Shown one piece after another: positions 52,472-61,050 of a stretch of DNA of 64,000 bases (its first letter is position 1; each line of letters opens with the position of its first letter). This DNA is from CAVPNY01 sp963706905 (GTDB lineage: Bacteria; Chloroflexota; Anaerolineae; Anaerolineales; UBA4823). Under the pieces are notes generated by a model. It was given only the letters and a program-made list of their open reading frames with translations, ran no database searches and was not told where the DNA came from. Both the position numbers and the translations under genes were made by a program. The DNA lies in contig CAVPNY010000015.1 in the NCBI GenBank assembly GCA_963706905.1, forward strand, positions 434,001 through 498,000, in the 5' to 3' direction.

Positions 52472-52840
52472 TTAATTTGAGTGCGGCATGTTGGTGTATA
52501 AACCAATCAAATTGCCGGTCGGATCTTTGAATATGCCAAACCAACCCATTCCGGGGATCTCGGCCTTCGGGGCGACGATCTTTCCGCCCAGTTTCTCGAC
52601 TTTTGCCAGGTCAGCGTCGATGTCCTCCGTGTCAACATACACCACGACCGTCCCGGCGGGATTATCCTCCCGGACAGGGTTCAGACCGCCGCCGACGCCT
52701 TCGACGCCATAATCAAATGTTGCGTAATTCATTTCTGGCATTTGCTGGATTTTCCAGTCGAACAGCTCAGCATAGAACTTGCCAGCAGCTTCACGATCGT
52801 TGGCAGAAATTTCTACATGGACAATCGGGTGTTTGGACAT
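52472..52840 (-). CDS. VOC-family (glyoxalase/bleomycin-resistance fold) protein
   Basis: 122 residues: one VOC domain with paired beta-alpha-beta-beta-beta units (IVHVEISANDREAAGKFYAELFDWKI, then VVYVDTEDIDADLAKVEKLGGKIVAP and WFGIFKDPTGNLIGLYTN). His and Glu positions in the first and last strands could bind a metal, but the second metal Glu of glyoxalase I is not certain. Function unknown. AAGGAGA ribosome site, consensus promoter, and an IS stack begins about 15 bp upstream of its -35 box. Confidence 0.88.
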   Translation of the reverse strand: MSKHPIVHVEISANDREAAGKFYAELFDWKIQQMPEMNYATFDYGVEGVGGGLNPVREDNPAGTVVVYVDTEDIDADLAKVEKLGGKIVAPKAEIPGMGWFGIFKDPTGNLIGLYTNMPHSN

Positions 52841-52886
52841 GACTTTCTCCTTTTGACGAGTAATTGGATATATTTGGGTTGAATAA

Positions 52887-52915
52887 ATTATAGAACATAT
52901 ATTCTATTTTGTCAA
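52887..52915 (-). promoter_or_regulatory. Consensus promoter of the VOC gene
   Basis: Minus strand TTGACA (52910-52915), 17-nt spacer, TATAAT (52887-52892): a perfect sigma-70 consensus promoter. The IS stack begins only 8 bp upstream of the -35 box, so any activator or UP site has been displaced. Confidence 0.85.
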
Positions 52916-52969
52916 GAGATGTCACTACCCGTGACTGTTTCAAAACTGGTAAAAGTGGGGTTTAATAGC

Positions 52970-53004
52970 GTTTCCGGGACGATCTTACCTATCATCCCGG
53001 AAAC
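52970..53004 (+). promoter_or_regulatory. Hairpin in IS leader, copy 1
   Basis: GTTTCCGGGA and TCCCGGAAAC form a perfect 10-bp stem around a 15-nt loop, 29 bp before the transposase ATG. Likely a block against read-through transcription or translation of the transposase. The loop differs from copy 2 at 52990. Confidence 0.5.
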
Positions 53005-53033
53005 AAACCTAAAAGAAACGGTAGACCAATTAT

Positions 53034-54200
53034 ATGCGCCTCAGTCTGCAATTACCAGTGGTTGAACCGGAGCAATTTCTTGAGCCGGAGCAGTGTGCCA
53101 ATGCGAAGTGCAAGGGGAAATACTTCCGGTTGCGCCAGGAAGTGCCGAAAAACGTGCGGGATATGCAATACGACCAGGTGATAGCCCGCCGTTATGAGTG
53201 CTTGCGTTGTCAGCGCACCTTCCGGGTCTATCCGCAAGGGGTGTTAGCCGGGCAGTTCTCGCAGCGGGTGAAGGGGATCGGCGTGATGTTGTACGTGTTG
53301 GGGTTGAGTTATGGAGCGGTAGCGTTGGTGCTGAGCGCCTTAGGGGTCTGGATGTGCAAAGCGACGGTGTATCGGGCGGTGCAGAGCACAGCGGAACGGG
53401 TTCCCGGGATGAAATGCGAGCATTTCCTGGAAGGCTATCGCACCCGAGCCCTGGGAGCGGATGTGACCAGTGTGAAATGCAAAGGCAAATGGTTGCCGAT
53501 CGGGATTACGGTGGATGCCATCAGCGGTTTGGTGCTGACCATCGATCACCTGTCTGGTGAAGATGCCGAAATCCTGAAAGCATGGGTGGCTCCCATTGCC
53601 CAGAGCGTGGATGCCCGCATCCTGGTCACAGATGATGCGGATGCTTTCAAGACCGTTGCCGATGAGCAGGGCTTGTTCCAGCAGGTATGCAAGAGCCACG
53701 TCGTCCGCAATACGGAAGCTCTCATCGAGAACCTGAGCCAGCAGATCCAGGCTGGAGCGGATCGCTCTCTGCTGGAACTAGGGATTGAGCCGCAACAAGC
53801 TTTGGCGGATCTGCACCAATTAGCGGAACTCATGCGCAGCCGCCTGCCAGAGCAACAGCCCCAACTCGAAACCCTCTTCCTGCGCTACGCAGCTGCACCC
53901 GCACCGCGCCCGGGTCAATCGGCTAGTCTTGCCTATCGCCTACGCAACCTGTTCCTGGACCGTTGGAACCTGTGGCCGCGCTTGACCTTCTATCGCACCT
54001 GGAAGAATGCCAAGGGCGAAGCCATCTTGGATGGCACCAACAACGCCAGCGAACGCGCCATTGGGTGGTGGATCAAGGAGCGCTATCGTTCCATGCGCGG
54101 CTACAAACGCCATCAGTCTGCTCTGAATGTCAGCCGTTTGATCGCCTATTGTGGTAATCACCTGGCTCATGGGCTTGATTTGGCGCAACTCGTAGCGTGA
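53034..54200 (+). CDS. DDE-type transposase with N-terminal zinc finger, copy 1
   Basis: 388 residues. Cys pairs in the N-terminus (CANAKCKGK, CLRCQRTF) form a zinc-finger-like DNA-binding module, followed by a helix-turn-helix (LSYGAVALVLSALGVWMCKATVYR) and an RNase H-like catalytic core with candidate Asp/Asp/Glu in GADVTSVK, LVTDDADAFK and NNASERAIGWWIKERYRSM. It cuts and joins IS ends. Family assignment is open; 8-bp target duplications and zinc-finger layout suit several groups. Complete, with no frameshift. Confidence 0.88.
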   Translation: MRLSLQLPVVEPEQFLEPEQCANAKCKGKYFRLRQEVPKNVRDMQYDQVIARRYECLRCQRTFRVYPQGVLAGQFSQRVKGIGVMLYVLGLSYGAVALVLSALGVWMCKATVYRAVQSTAERVPGMKCEHFLEGYRTRALGADVTSVKCKGKWLPIGITVDAISGLVLTIDHLSGEDAEILKAWVAPIAQSVDARILVTDDADAFKTVADEQGLFQQVCKSHVVRNTEALIENLSQQIQAGADRSLLELGIEPQQALADLHQLAELMRSRLPEQQPQLETLFLRYAAAPAPRPGQSASLAYRLRNLFLDRWNLWPRLTFYRTWKNAKGEAILDGTNNASERAIGWWIKERYRSMRGYKRHQSALNVSRLIAYCGNHLAHGLDLAQLVA

Positions 54201-54321
54201 TTTCATCCGCTAACTTAATCATAGTGTGTTCCCTTGCTTGGCAATCAGCTATTTACCATTCTTGAAACGATCACCACTACCCGTGACTGTTTCAAAACTG
54301 GTAAAAGTGGGGTTTAATAGC

Positions 54322-54356
54322 GTTTCCGGGACGATCTTACCCATCATCCCGGAAAC
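54322..54356 (+). promoter_or_regulatory. Hairpin in IS leader, copy 2
   Basis: Same 10-bp stem as in copy 1, with C instead of T in the loop at 54342. Confidence 0.5.
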
Positions 54357-54385
54357 AAACCTAAAAGAAACGGTAGACCAATTAT

Positions 54386-55552
54386 ATGCGCCTCAGTCTG
54401 CAATTACCAGTGGTTGAACCGGAGCAATTTCTTGAGCCGGAGCAGTGTGCCAATGCGAAGTGCAAGGGGAAATACTTCCGGTTGCGCCAGGAAGTGCCGA
54501 AAAACGTGCGGGATATGCAATACGACCAGGTGATAGCCCGCCGTTATGAGTGCTTGCGTTGTCAGCGCACCTTCCGGGTCTATCCACAAGGGGTGTTAGC
54601 CGGGCAGTTCTCGCAGCGGGTGAAGGGGATCGGCGTGATGTTGTACGTGTTGGGGTTGAGTTATGGAGCGGTAGCGTTGGTGCTGAGCGCCTTAGGGGTC
54701 TGGATGTGCAAAGCGACAGTGTATCGGGCGGTGCAGAGCACAGCGGAACGGGTTCCCGGGATGAAATGCGAGCATTTCCTGGAAGGCTATCGCACCCGAG
54801 CCCTGGGAGCGGATGTGACCAGTGTGAAATGCAAAGGCAAATGGTTGCCGATCGGGATTACGGTGGATGCCATCAGCGGTTTGGTGCTGACCATCGATCA
54901 CCTGTCTGGTGAAGATGCCGAAATCCTGAAAGCATGGGTGGCTCCCATTGCCCAGAGCGTGGATGCCCGCATCCTGGTCACAGATGATGCGGATGCTTTC
55001 AAGACCGTTGCCGATGAGCAGGGCTTGTTCCAGCAGGTATGCAAGAGCCACGTCGTCCGCAATACGGAAGCTCTCATCGAGAACCTGAGCCAGCAGATCC
55101 AGGCTGGAGCGGATCGCTCTCTGCTGGAACTAGGGATTGAGCCGCAACAAGCTTTGGCGGATCTGCACCAATTAGCGGAACTCATGCGCAGCCGTCTGCC
55201 AGAGCAACAGCCCCAACTCGAAACCCTCTTCCTGCGCTACGCAGCTGCACCCGCACCGCGCCCGGGTCAATCGGCTAGTCTTGCCTATCGCCTACGCAAC
55301 CTGTTCCTGGACCGTTGGAACCTGTGGCCGCGCTTGACCTTCTATCGCACCTGGAAGAATGCCAAGGGCGAAGCCATCTTGGATGGCACCAACAACGCCA
55401 GCGAACGCGCCATTGGGTGGTGGATCAAGGAGCGCTATCGTTCCATGCGCGGCTACAAACGCCATCAGTCTGCTCTGAATGTCAGCCGTTTGATCGCCTA
55501 TTGTGGTAATCACCTGGCTCATGGGCTTGATTTGGCGCAACTCGTAGCGTGA
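54386..55552 (+). CDS. DDE-type transposase with N-terminal zinc finger, copy 2
   Basis: 388 residues, identical in amino-acid sequence to the first copy, so the pair may be functionally equal. Three synonymous differences (CCG/CCA, ACG/ACA, CGC/CGT). Confidence 0.88.
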   Translation: MRLSLQLPVVEPEQFLEPEQCANAKCKGKYFRLRQEVPKNVRDMQYDQVIARRYECLRCQRTFRVYPQGVLAGQFSQRVKGIGVMLYVLGLSYGAVALVLSALGVWMCKATVYRAVQSTAERVPGMKCEHFLEGYRTRALGADVTSVKCKGKWLPIGITVDAISGLVLTIDHLSGEDAEILKAWVAPIAQSVDARILVTDDADAFKTVADEQGLFQQVCKSHVVRNTEALIENLSQQIQAGADRSLLELGIEPQQALADLHQLAELMRSRLPEQQPQLETLFLRYAAAPAPRPGQSASLAYRLRNLFLDRWNLWPRLTFYRTWKNAKGEAILDGTNNASERAIGWWIKERYRSMRGYKRHQSALNVSRLIAYCGNHLAHGLDLAQLVA

Positions 55553-55634
55553 TTTCATCCGCTAACTTAATCATAGTGTGTTCCCTTGCTTGGCAATCAG
55601 CTATTTACCATTCTTGAAACGATCACCACTACCC

Positions 55635-57069
55635 GGGTGTATGTCAATTTGGGGGCGAGTTATAGGCAGCTGTCCAGCGCTCATCAAATCTCTTGCACAT
55701 AACAGCACCCCGAAAAGGCAAGAGGCGTTCAGCGCCCGTTCTGCTCCAACGCATACCCGCTTTGGTAAAGCGGTCTTTGAAACGCTTGCCACCGCTCTCG
55801 ACCATACCACTGCCAATCACCCAACCATCCGTTCTCATCTCCAAATAATCCATCCGGTGCTTATGATGGTCAAAGTAACCAGCCTGCTGCAGCAAATTTT
55901 CTCGTTCAGCAGGCTTTTCTTCCGCCAGTTGGGTGATGGTAAGTGCAATTTCACCGGCATGGCCTTGAAAAAGCGGTGTTTCCTGTTGTTTGAACCAACC
56001 CGCAGCTTGCGGCGTACCTTCTCCAAAGGCTAGCTTAGCTGCCAGGCCTAAGTGTTCGGTGGCATGATACCAGTCAACCACTTGGCGAGCATCATAGAGA
56101 TAATCGGCCACTAAATTCCAAATCCAGGCCGCTCCGTCTGCCACAACCTGAGTATCTGCCGCTGCATGCCAGTGCCGCCGTTTGGCCTCGGCCCACAGTT
56201 TACGCCCAAAAGGCTCGGGGCCTCCCAGGTGACTGACATAGCTGGTATCGCTCGCATGCCCAATTTCGATGGTTTCTTTGGTTTCTGGGTCAAGAGCGTA
56301 AGTCCACTCAACCTCGAAGAAACAGCCACACTTCAATTCTTTCCACTCTTCGCCGCGAATGTAGATCATGCTCCCGTCCATTGAAGCTCCCAGACGTTGG
56401 TCCGACTTTCCCCTGACCTGCCCGGGTACCAGTTGCTCGATCGTTGCATTGGCTTGCTCGGCTTCCTTTTCTTCCACCTTCTTCAGTGCTTCTCCCCACT
56501 CCTGTGTCAGTCGCCATACACTGTTTTCCGATATTTCGATCTGGGCTAGCTCTTGAAGAGCTTCGGTCGCTTCGGCATAACTCAATTTCGCACTGTACTT
56601 GATCGCTTTTTGTGCCACCCCTTCGCTCCAGTGCTTGTCGTGCAAGCGCAGTTGCCTATCCAGGGGGAAAAATACTCTCCTGACACTCCGGACAGTAGTA
56701 ATAGCCTCGCTCTACCTGCAATGCGCCTGCCCGGCTCTCCACTTGTGTGCTTTTCTCACCTTTATAGCGCATCTCCTTCCCACACTGGGTACATTTAGGC
56801 CCTGGTGCGGGCGTTCGTTCACTCTGCTCTTCCACTGCAATTTGGGCCAGTTCTTGCCCCAATTCCTTGCGTAGTTTCAAGGCGATTTCTTCGATTTGCT
56901 TCAAGTCCGGCTGGGGATGATTTGCCTCCCAGGCTAAATATTCATCAATGATCTGATCCGCTTTCGCTCGCAATCGAGCGCGTTTCTCTTCGTTGCTCTT
57001 TTCCATGGCTACCTCCGCTGGGCGATAGCCTGATTTTACTTCCCCTTGCCCCAGAACTGACATACACCC
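55635..57069 (-). mobile_element. ISKra4-like insertion sequence (1435 bp)
   Basis: The left end reads GGGTGTATGTCAATTTGGGG and the right end, read inward on the other strand, GGGTGTATGTCAGTTCTGGG, giving near-perfect inverted repeats of 20 bp or more. It carries one broken transposase gene on the minus strand and is flanked by the same CACTACCC octamer as the neighbouring ISs. Confidence 0.85.
55644..57006 (-). pseudogene. ISKra4/UPF0236-family transposase, frame broken or recoded once
   Basis: Start at ATG 57006 (GGAGGT site). The N-terminal frame to 56656 has a coiled region and a Cys4-type zinc finger (CTQCGKEM, CPECQES). The C-terminal frame from about 56663 has the DDE-fold core: ASMDGSMIY, VVADGAAWIWNL and SGMVESGGKRFKDRF, followed by TKAGMRWSRTGAERLL, a family hallmark. 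The two meet at a G5A5 run (56663-56672; TTTTTCCCCC on the coding strand), where removing one base gives SIFPLDRQLRLHDKHW. Some members of this family are reported as two frames, so programmed slippage at this run is possible besides decay or error. Confidence 0.78.
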
Positions 57070-57315
57070 CACTACCCTCTTTACTGGCGAACAGGCAGAT
57101 CTGGAACTAGTTTATTTATGCGACCTGGAAAGAGTAATTTTCGCGATCTCACGATCTATAGATATACTATTCAGATGTCATGCTTAGTTCATTATGACAG
57201 ACCGGCAGGAATGAGGGATGTTCAAAAATCGATTTGAACCTGTGTTTAAATCTATCAGACTGGGGAGTAGAATTATATTATCAGGAAGAATATTTCACCA
57301 GTTAAAGATGATCAT

Positions 57316-58254
57316 ATGGAATCCATTCAGGTACTTACCCAGTCGGTGATTGAGAATGTTGAGAAAGTCATTGTCGGGAAGCGACCGGCAATCGAGCTGG
57401 TGATGGTGGCCATGTTATGCGAAGGGCATGTCCTCATCGAGGATGTCCCGGGGGTGGGTAAAACGATGCTGGCCCGATCGATCGCAGCCAGCCTGGGAGG
57501 TCAATTCAAACGTCTGCAGTGCACTCCCGATTTGCTGCCGAATGATGTCACTGGTGTGGCGATCTTCGATCAGAAGAAGGGGGAATTCGAATTTCGTCCT
57601 GGACCGATCTTTGTTAATATTCTCCTGGCAGATGAGATCAACCGGGCGACACCGCGCACTCAATCCGCGCTGCTGGAGGCGATGCAGGAACAACAAGTAA
57701 CAGTAGATGGGGTGACGCATGCCTTACCCCGTCCGTTCATGGTACTGGCGACTCAGAATCCAATCGAGTATGAAGGGACATTCCCACTTCCAGAAGCACA
57801 GCTGGACCGTTTCTTGATGCGAATCCCGCTTGGATACCCGAATGCTGCAGACGAAAAGGAAATCCTGAATAACTTACGGCGGGATCACCCGATTATCCAC
57901 CTGTCTCGGGTAGTTGAGATCGATGAACTTCTGGCTATCCTTCCGCTGGTCTGGGAGGTTCATCTCGATGGATCACTCCAGGATTATATTGTGGCGCTGA
58001 TCGATGCGACACGTCGTCACCCTGATCTGGCCTTGGGAGCCAGCCCAAGGGGAAGCTTGGCTTTATATAAAACTGCCCAGGCGCTTGCAGCGATGCGCGG
58101 CCGGGATTACGTCATTCCAGATGACCTTAAATTTCTTGCCCCTGTGACTCTGGCTCACCGCTTGATCCCTCGCCCGGAGGCAGAGCTCCGCGGACGGACA
58201 GTCACGTCTATATTGAATGAAATAATTGAAAGCGTGCCGTTGAAAATTGAGTGA
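57316..58254 (+). CDS. MoxR-family AAA+ ATPase
   Basis: 312 residues: a MoxR ATPase with Walker A EDVPGVGKTMLARS, Walker B ILLADEINRATPRTQSALLEAM, sensor 1 LATQNPIEYEGTFPLPEAQLDRF and a C-terminal lid (LGASPRGSLALYKTAQALA). These chaperone-like ATPases work with DUF58 and VWA proteins, often in envelope stress or enzyme maturation. First gene of a three-gene operon; the following gene starts 9 bp after its stop. Confidence 0.93.
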   Translation: MESIQVLTQSVIENVEKVIVGKRPAIELVMVAMLCEGHVLIEDVPGVGKTMLARSIAASLGGQFKRLQCTPDLLPNDVTGVAIFDQKKGEFEFRPGPIFVNILLADEINRATPRTQSALLEAMQEQQVTVDGVTHALPRPFMVLATQNPIEYEGTFPLPEAQLDRFLMRIPLGYPNAADEKEILNNLRRDHPIIHLSRVVEIDELLAILPLVWEVHLDGSLQDYIVALIDATRRHPDLALGASPRGSLALYKTAQALAAMRGRDYVIPDDLKFLAPVTLAHRLIPRPEAELRGRTVTSILNEIIESVPLKIE

Positions 58255-58263
58255 AGAAGATCC

Positions 58264-59448
58264 TTGAGTGATTTATTTATCCCTCTGCTGATCATCCTGG
58301 TGGTGTTGGGCGCTCTGCTCCGTGAAGATTTTATCTTTACAATCGTTTATTTAATGGCCGGGGCTTATGCTTTGAGCCGTTGGTGGAGTCGGAAAGCCCT
58401 GTCGAACATCACAGCCCAGCGTGAATTTCCTGGGCGGCTCTTCCTGGGAGAAGAAGCACAAGTGACCATAATGGTGAGAAATCAAGGTTGGTTGCCTGCC
58501 GTCTGGGTACGCCTGCATGAGAGCTTGCCAGTGAACCTTTCCATCCCTAGCTTCTACCGCCAGGCAGTTAGCCTGGGTCCCAGGGAAAGCTTGGCCTTGA
58601 ATTACACAATCAGGGGTTGGAAACGAGGTTACTACCAGCTTGGACCGCTCACGCTTCAGTCCGGCGACCTTTTTGGGTTGGCTGACCGTGTTACCTACGA
58701 AGGGCTTCAGGGCCACATCACAATTTTCCCGAAGATTATCCCGCTAACTCAAATCAAGCTTCCTTCAAGATCGCCGCTGGGCACATTACGCCACCGCGAG
58801 CCAATCTTCGAGGATCCGAGCAGAGTCTTGGGCAAGCGAGAATACATCTCTGGCGACTCTTTGAAGCGGGTGGATTGGAAAACAACCGCAACCAGCGGAC
58901 GCCTGATTGTTAAGCTGTTTGAACCTTCAATCGCTCTGGATACTGTCATCCTGCTTAACCTGAAAGCCAGCGATTACGACCCCAATACCCGTATCCAGGC
59001 TACCGAGCTGGCGATCGTGGTTGCTGCCTCGCTGGCTAATTGGGTGGTGGGACAGAGACAGGCAGTTGGGTTGGTTTCCAACGGGTTTGACCCCTTAGAA
59101 ACCAACCAGCATCCATCAATATTACTCCCGTGGAAAGGACGCAATCACTTGATGCGACTGTTGGAAACTCTGGCACGTCTCCAGGTGAGTGAAAGCAGGG
59201 AAATTGTTGATCAACTGCAGTTCTCCCTGCCAAAGCTGCCCTGGGGGTCGACTCTGGTCGCCATCACTGGGAATGTCAACGATCACTTCTTTGAAAGCCT
59301 GTTCCAGTCAAGGCGAGCTGGGTTGAATGTGTTTTTAGTGGTGTGTGGACAACACCCAGCGCTCCAGGAAACACGTCGCCGGGCATCGAAATTTGCCATT
59401 CCACTCGTGCATTTCCTCAATGAGCAGGATTTAGATGTGTGGCGGTGA
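58264..59448 (+). CDS. DUF58 protein
   Basis: 394 residues from TTG 58264. Two hydrophobic segments (about 3-40) are followed by a domain containing the DUF58 signature GDSLKRVDWKTTATSGRLIVKLFEP and a C-terminal VWA-like region. The family are partners of MoxR ATPases. Its overlap with the next gene (GTGA) and 9-bp gap to MoxR support one operon. Confidence 0.88.
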   Translation: MSDLFIPLLIILVVLGALLREDFIFTIVYLMAGAYALSRWWSRKALSNITAQREFPGRLFLGEEAQVTIMVRNQGWLPAVWVRLHESLPVNLSIPSFYRQAVSLGPRESLALNYTIRGWKRGYYQLGPLTLQSGDLFGLADRVTYEGLQGHITIFPKIIPLTQIKLPSRSPLGTLRHREPIFEDPSRVLGKREYISGDSLKRVDWKTTATSGRLIVKLFEPSIALDTVILLNLKASDYDPNTRIQATELAIVVAASLANWVVGQRQAVGLVSNGFDPLETNQHPSILLPWKGRNHLMRLLETLARLQVSESREIVDQLQFSLPKLPWGSTLVAITGNVNDHFFESLFQSRRAGLNVFLVVCGQHPALQETRRRASKFAIPLVHFLNEQDLDVWR

Positions 59449-61040
59449 GCCAGGATATGAATAACGATTCATGGACGAGCTGGAATAAACGAGTATATAT
59501 CGCAGCCAGCAGCGTATTGGTAGCGCTTATGATGGTGAGTTTCATGATAGCAGTTGTTCAGATCAGTAGACGCCTCAATGTTGGATGGCAGGTGACTTAC
59601 CTGCCATGGTTAGGATTTCTCTTATCCCTTGAAGCGATCTACTCCACCAACCTGATCCGCAAGCTTTCTTTTTCCAGCCAGGATTGGTTAAAAATGCGGG
59701 CGGCGGAGCTGATAGTGATCCTGGTAATCTTAAAATTTTTCCTTTATTTCATATATTCTCCAGTATCACTTTGGTTTGATATTCAGGCCTGGAAAACCTA
59801 CCTGATCAGTTTCTTCAATATTTCTTATTGGGCAGCTATGGGGGGGACTATTTTTCTGTGGGTTACCGCCTCGCAGTTTGCAGAGGATTTGCATGAGATC
59901 GGGCGTGAGGATCATGCCAGGCGACAGGATATGGCATACTACATCTCTCAAGATCGGTTGTTGGCCAGGCGGAGGCTGGTTGACAGAGTATTGGTCCTGG
60001 GGGCGATCCTGTTATTGATTTCAGCGCTTGTGCGTATGGATTTGCAGTTTATTTGGGGTGATAAAGCGCCGATCCTCGGGACGTACTTAAATCTGCTGCT
60101 CTACTTCGTGCTCGGTTTTGCCTTATTCAGCCTGACACAATTTGCAATCCTGGGCGCGGCCTGGAGGCAAGAGAGCACGCCCATCCAGCGCAATGTCGCC
60201 TCCCGCTGGGTTGCAGCCAGTCTGGTTTTCCTTCTCCTGCTTGCTGGCCTGGCTTGGTTCTTGCCAACTCGCTATTCCCTGAGCCTGCTGGGTGCCTTAT
60301 CAATGTTGTTATCGTACTTGATGTTTGCAGTGTTTTTCCTGGTGAACTTGATCAGTTATCTATTTACGTTGTTACTTCGCTTGCTCGGGCTAAATATCAA
60401 TCAAAGCCCACCGCCTGGAGAGGCTGTCCAATTTCCTGAATTGTTCCCACCATCGGTTGCCTCTGGTGAGCCATTGCCATGGATTGAGTTTCTCAAAACC
60501 CTCCTGTTTTGGTCTGTTCTGATCGGTGTGATCGGTTTCGCGCTATTCCAGTATCTTCAACAGAATCAGGAACTCTGGCAGGCAATCCGACGCTTTCCGC
60601 TGGTTTCATGGCTTGTCAAGCTCTTTATGAGATTGGGAGATTTGTTCAATCGAGCCCGTCAATCTGTAAGCTCGGCGGTAGGCGCGGTCCGAAATCAATT
60701 CAATCCAATGAGAGCCGCTGAAGATATCCCGGAACCTTGGCGCTTTATTAGAATCCGGAATCTTTCTCCCCGCCAGCAAGTTCAATTCTATTTCACCGCC
60801 TTGTTGCGCAAAGCAGAGCAGCGCGGTATCCAACGCCGCAAGGCTCAGACTCCTTATGAATATGCTCAGACGCTAGAAGTGTCAATACCTGAGATGCGGA
60901 CTAACCTTGAGCCCTTTACCGAAACGTATGTAGAAGCGCGCTATAGCCTCCATCCAGTCACAGAGGAACAGGCCAGCCAGGCCTATCAATGGTGGCAGAG
61001 CCTTCGTAAGGTTATCCTTCGCAAGAAACCTGCGCAATAA
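59445..61040 (+). CDS. DUF4129 multi-pass membrane protein
   Basis: About 531 residues from GTG 59445 (overlapping the previous stop; GTG 59439 is an alternative). The N-terminal part has around eight membrane helices, then a single helix near 350-370 and a cytoplasmic tail (about 375-531) that carries the DUF4129 pattern LLRKAEQRGIQRRKAQTPYEYAQ. In many genomes DUF4129 genes follow MoxR and DUF58, and some are transglutaminase-linked; no transglutaminase core is seen here. Confidence 0.82.
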   Translation: MSQDMNNDSWTSWNKRVYIAASSVLVALMMVSFMIAVVQISRRLNVGWQVTYLPWLGFLLSLEAIYSTNLIRKLSFSSQDWLKMRAAELIVILVILKFFLYFIYSPVSLWFDIQAWKTYLISFFNISYWAAMGGTIFLWVTASQFAEDLHEIGREDHARRQDMAYYISQDRLLARRRLVDRVLVLGAILLLISALVRMDLQFIWGDKAPILGTYLNLLLYFVLGFALFSLTQFAILGAAWRQESTPIQRNVASRWVAASLVFLLLLAGLAWFLPTRYSLSLLGALSMLLSYLMFAVFFLVNLISYLFTLLLRLLGLNINQSPPPGEAVQFPELFPPSVASGEPLPWIEFLKTLLFWSVLIGVIGFALFQYLQQNQELWQAIRRFPLVSWLVKLFMRLGDLFNRARQSVSSAVGAVRNQFNPMRAAEDIPEPWRFIRIRNLSPRQQVQFYFTALLRKAEQRGIQRRKAQTPYEYAQTLEVSIPEMRTNLEPFTETYVEARYSLHPVTEEQASQAYQWWQSLRKVILRKKPAQ

Positions 61041-61050
61041 CAGAATAGCC

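Larger units (their letters stand above)
52931..54274 (+). mobile_element. Insertion sequence, copy 1 (1344 bp, DDE transposase)
   Basis: Terminal inverted repeats begin GTGACTGTTTCAAAACTGG on the left and, read inward on the other strand, GTGATCGTTTCAAGAATGG on the right (about 18 of 23 match including TAAA). It contains one transposase gene, preceded by a hairpin at 52970-53004. The copy at 54283 differs at only four sites. Confidence 0.85.
54283..55626 (+). mobile_element. Insertion sequence, copy 2 (1344 bp)
   Basis: Same ends and content as the element at 52931-54274, offset by 1352 bp (1344 + 8). Differences from copy 1: 54342, 54586, 54718 and 55195; the three in the gene are silent. 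The two copies are in the same orientation and share the octamer between them. Confidence 0.85.
52923..57077. repeat. Stack of three insertion sequences separated by four copies of one 8-bp direct repeat
   Basis: The octamer CACTACCC occurs at 52923-52930, 54275-54282, 55627-55634 and 57070-57077, and exactly fills the gaps between three IS elements: two copies of one IS (52931-54274 and 54283-55626) and one ISKra4-like IS (55635-57069). Each IS begins and ends with its own inverted repeat directly at the octamer, so the octamers are target duplications. Removing the three ISs and three octamers gives a simple empty site between the VOC promoter and the 57078 flank. Confidence 0.85.

Noticed and set aside
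52931..55626. Artificial duplication of one IS by the assembler
   Set aside because: Four base differences separate the copies and the octamer spacing is exact. Strain mixture remains possible and is listed as a check.
57078..57315. Possible small gene between the IS stack and the MoxR gene
   Set aside because: No frame with a ribosome site or recognisable product was found in these 238 bp; it probably holds only the operon promoter (a TAGAAT-like box near 57270).
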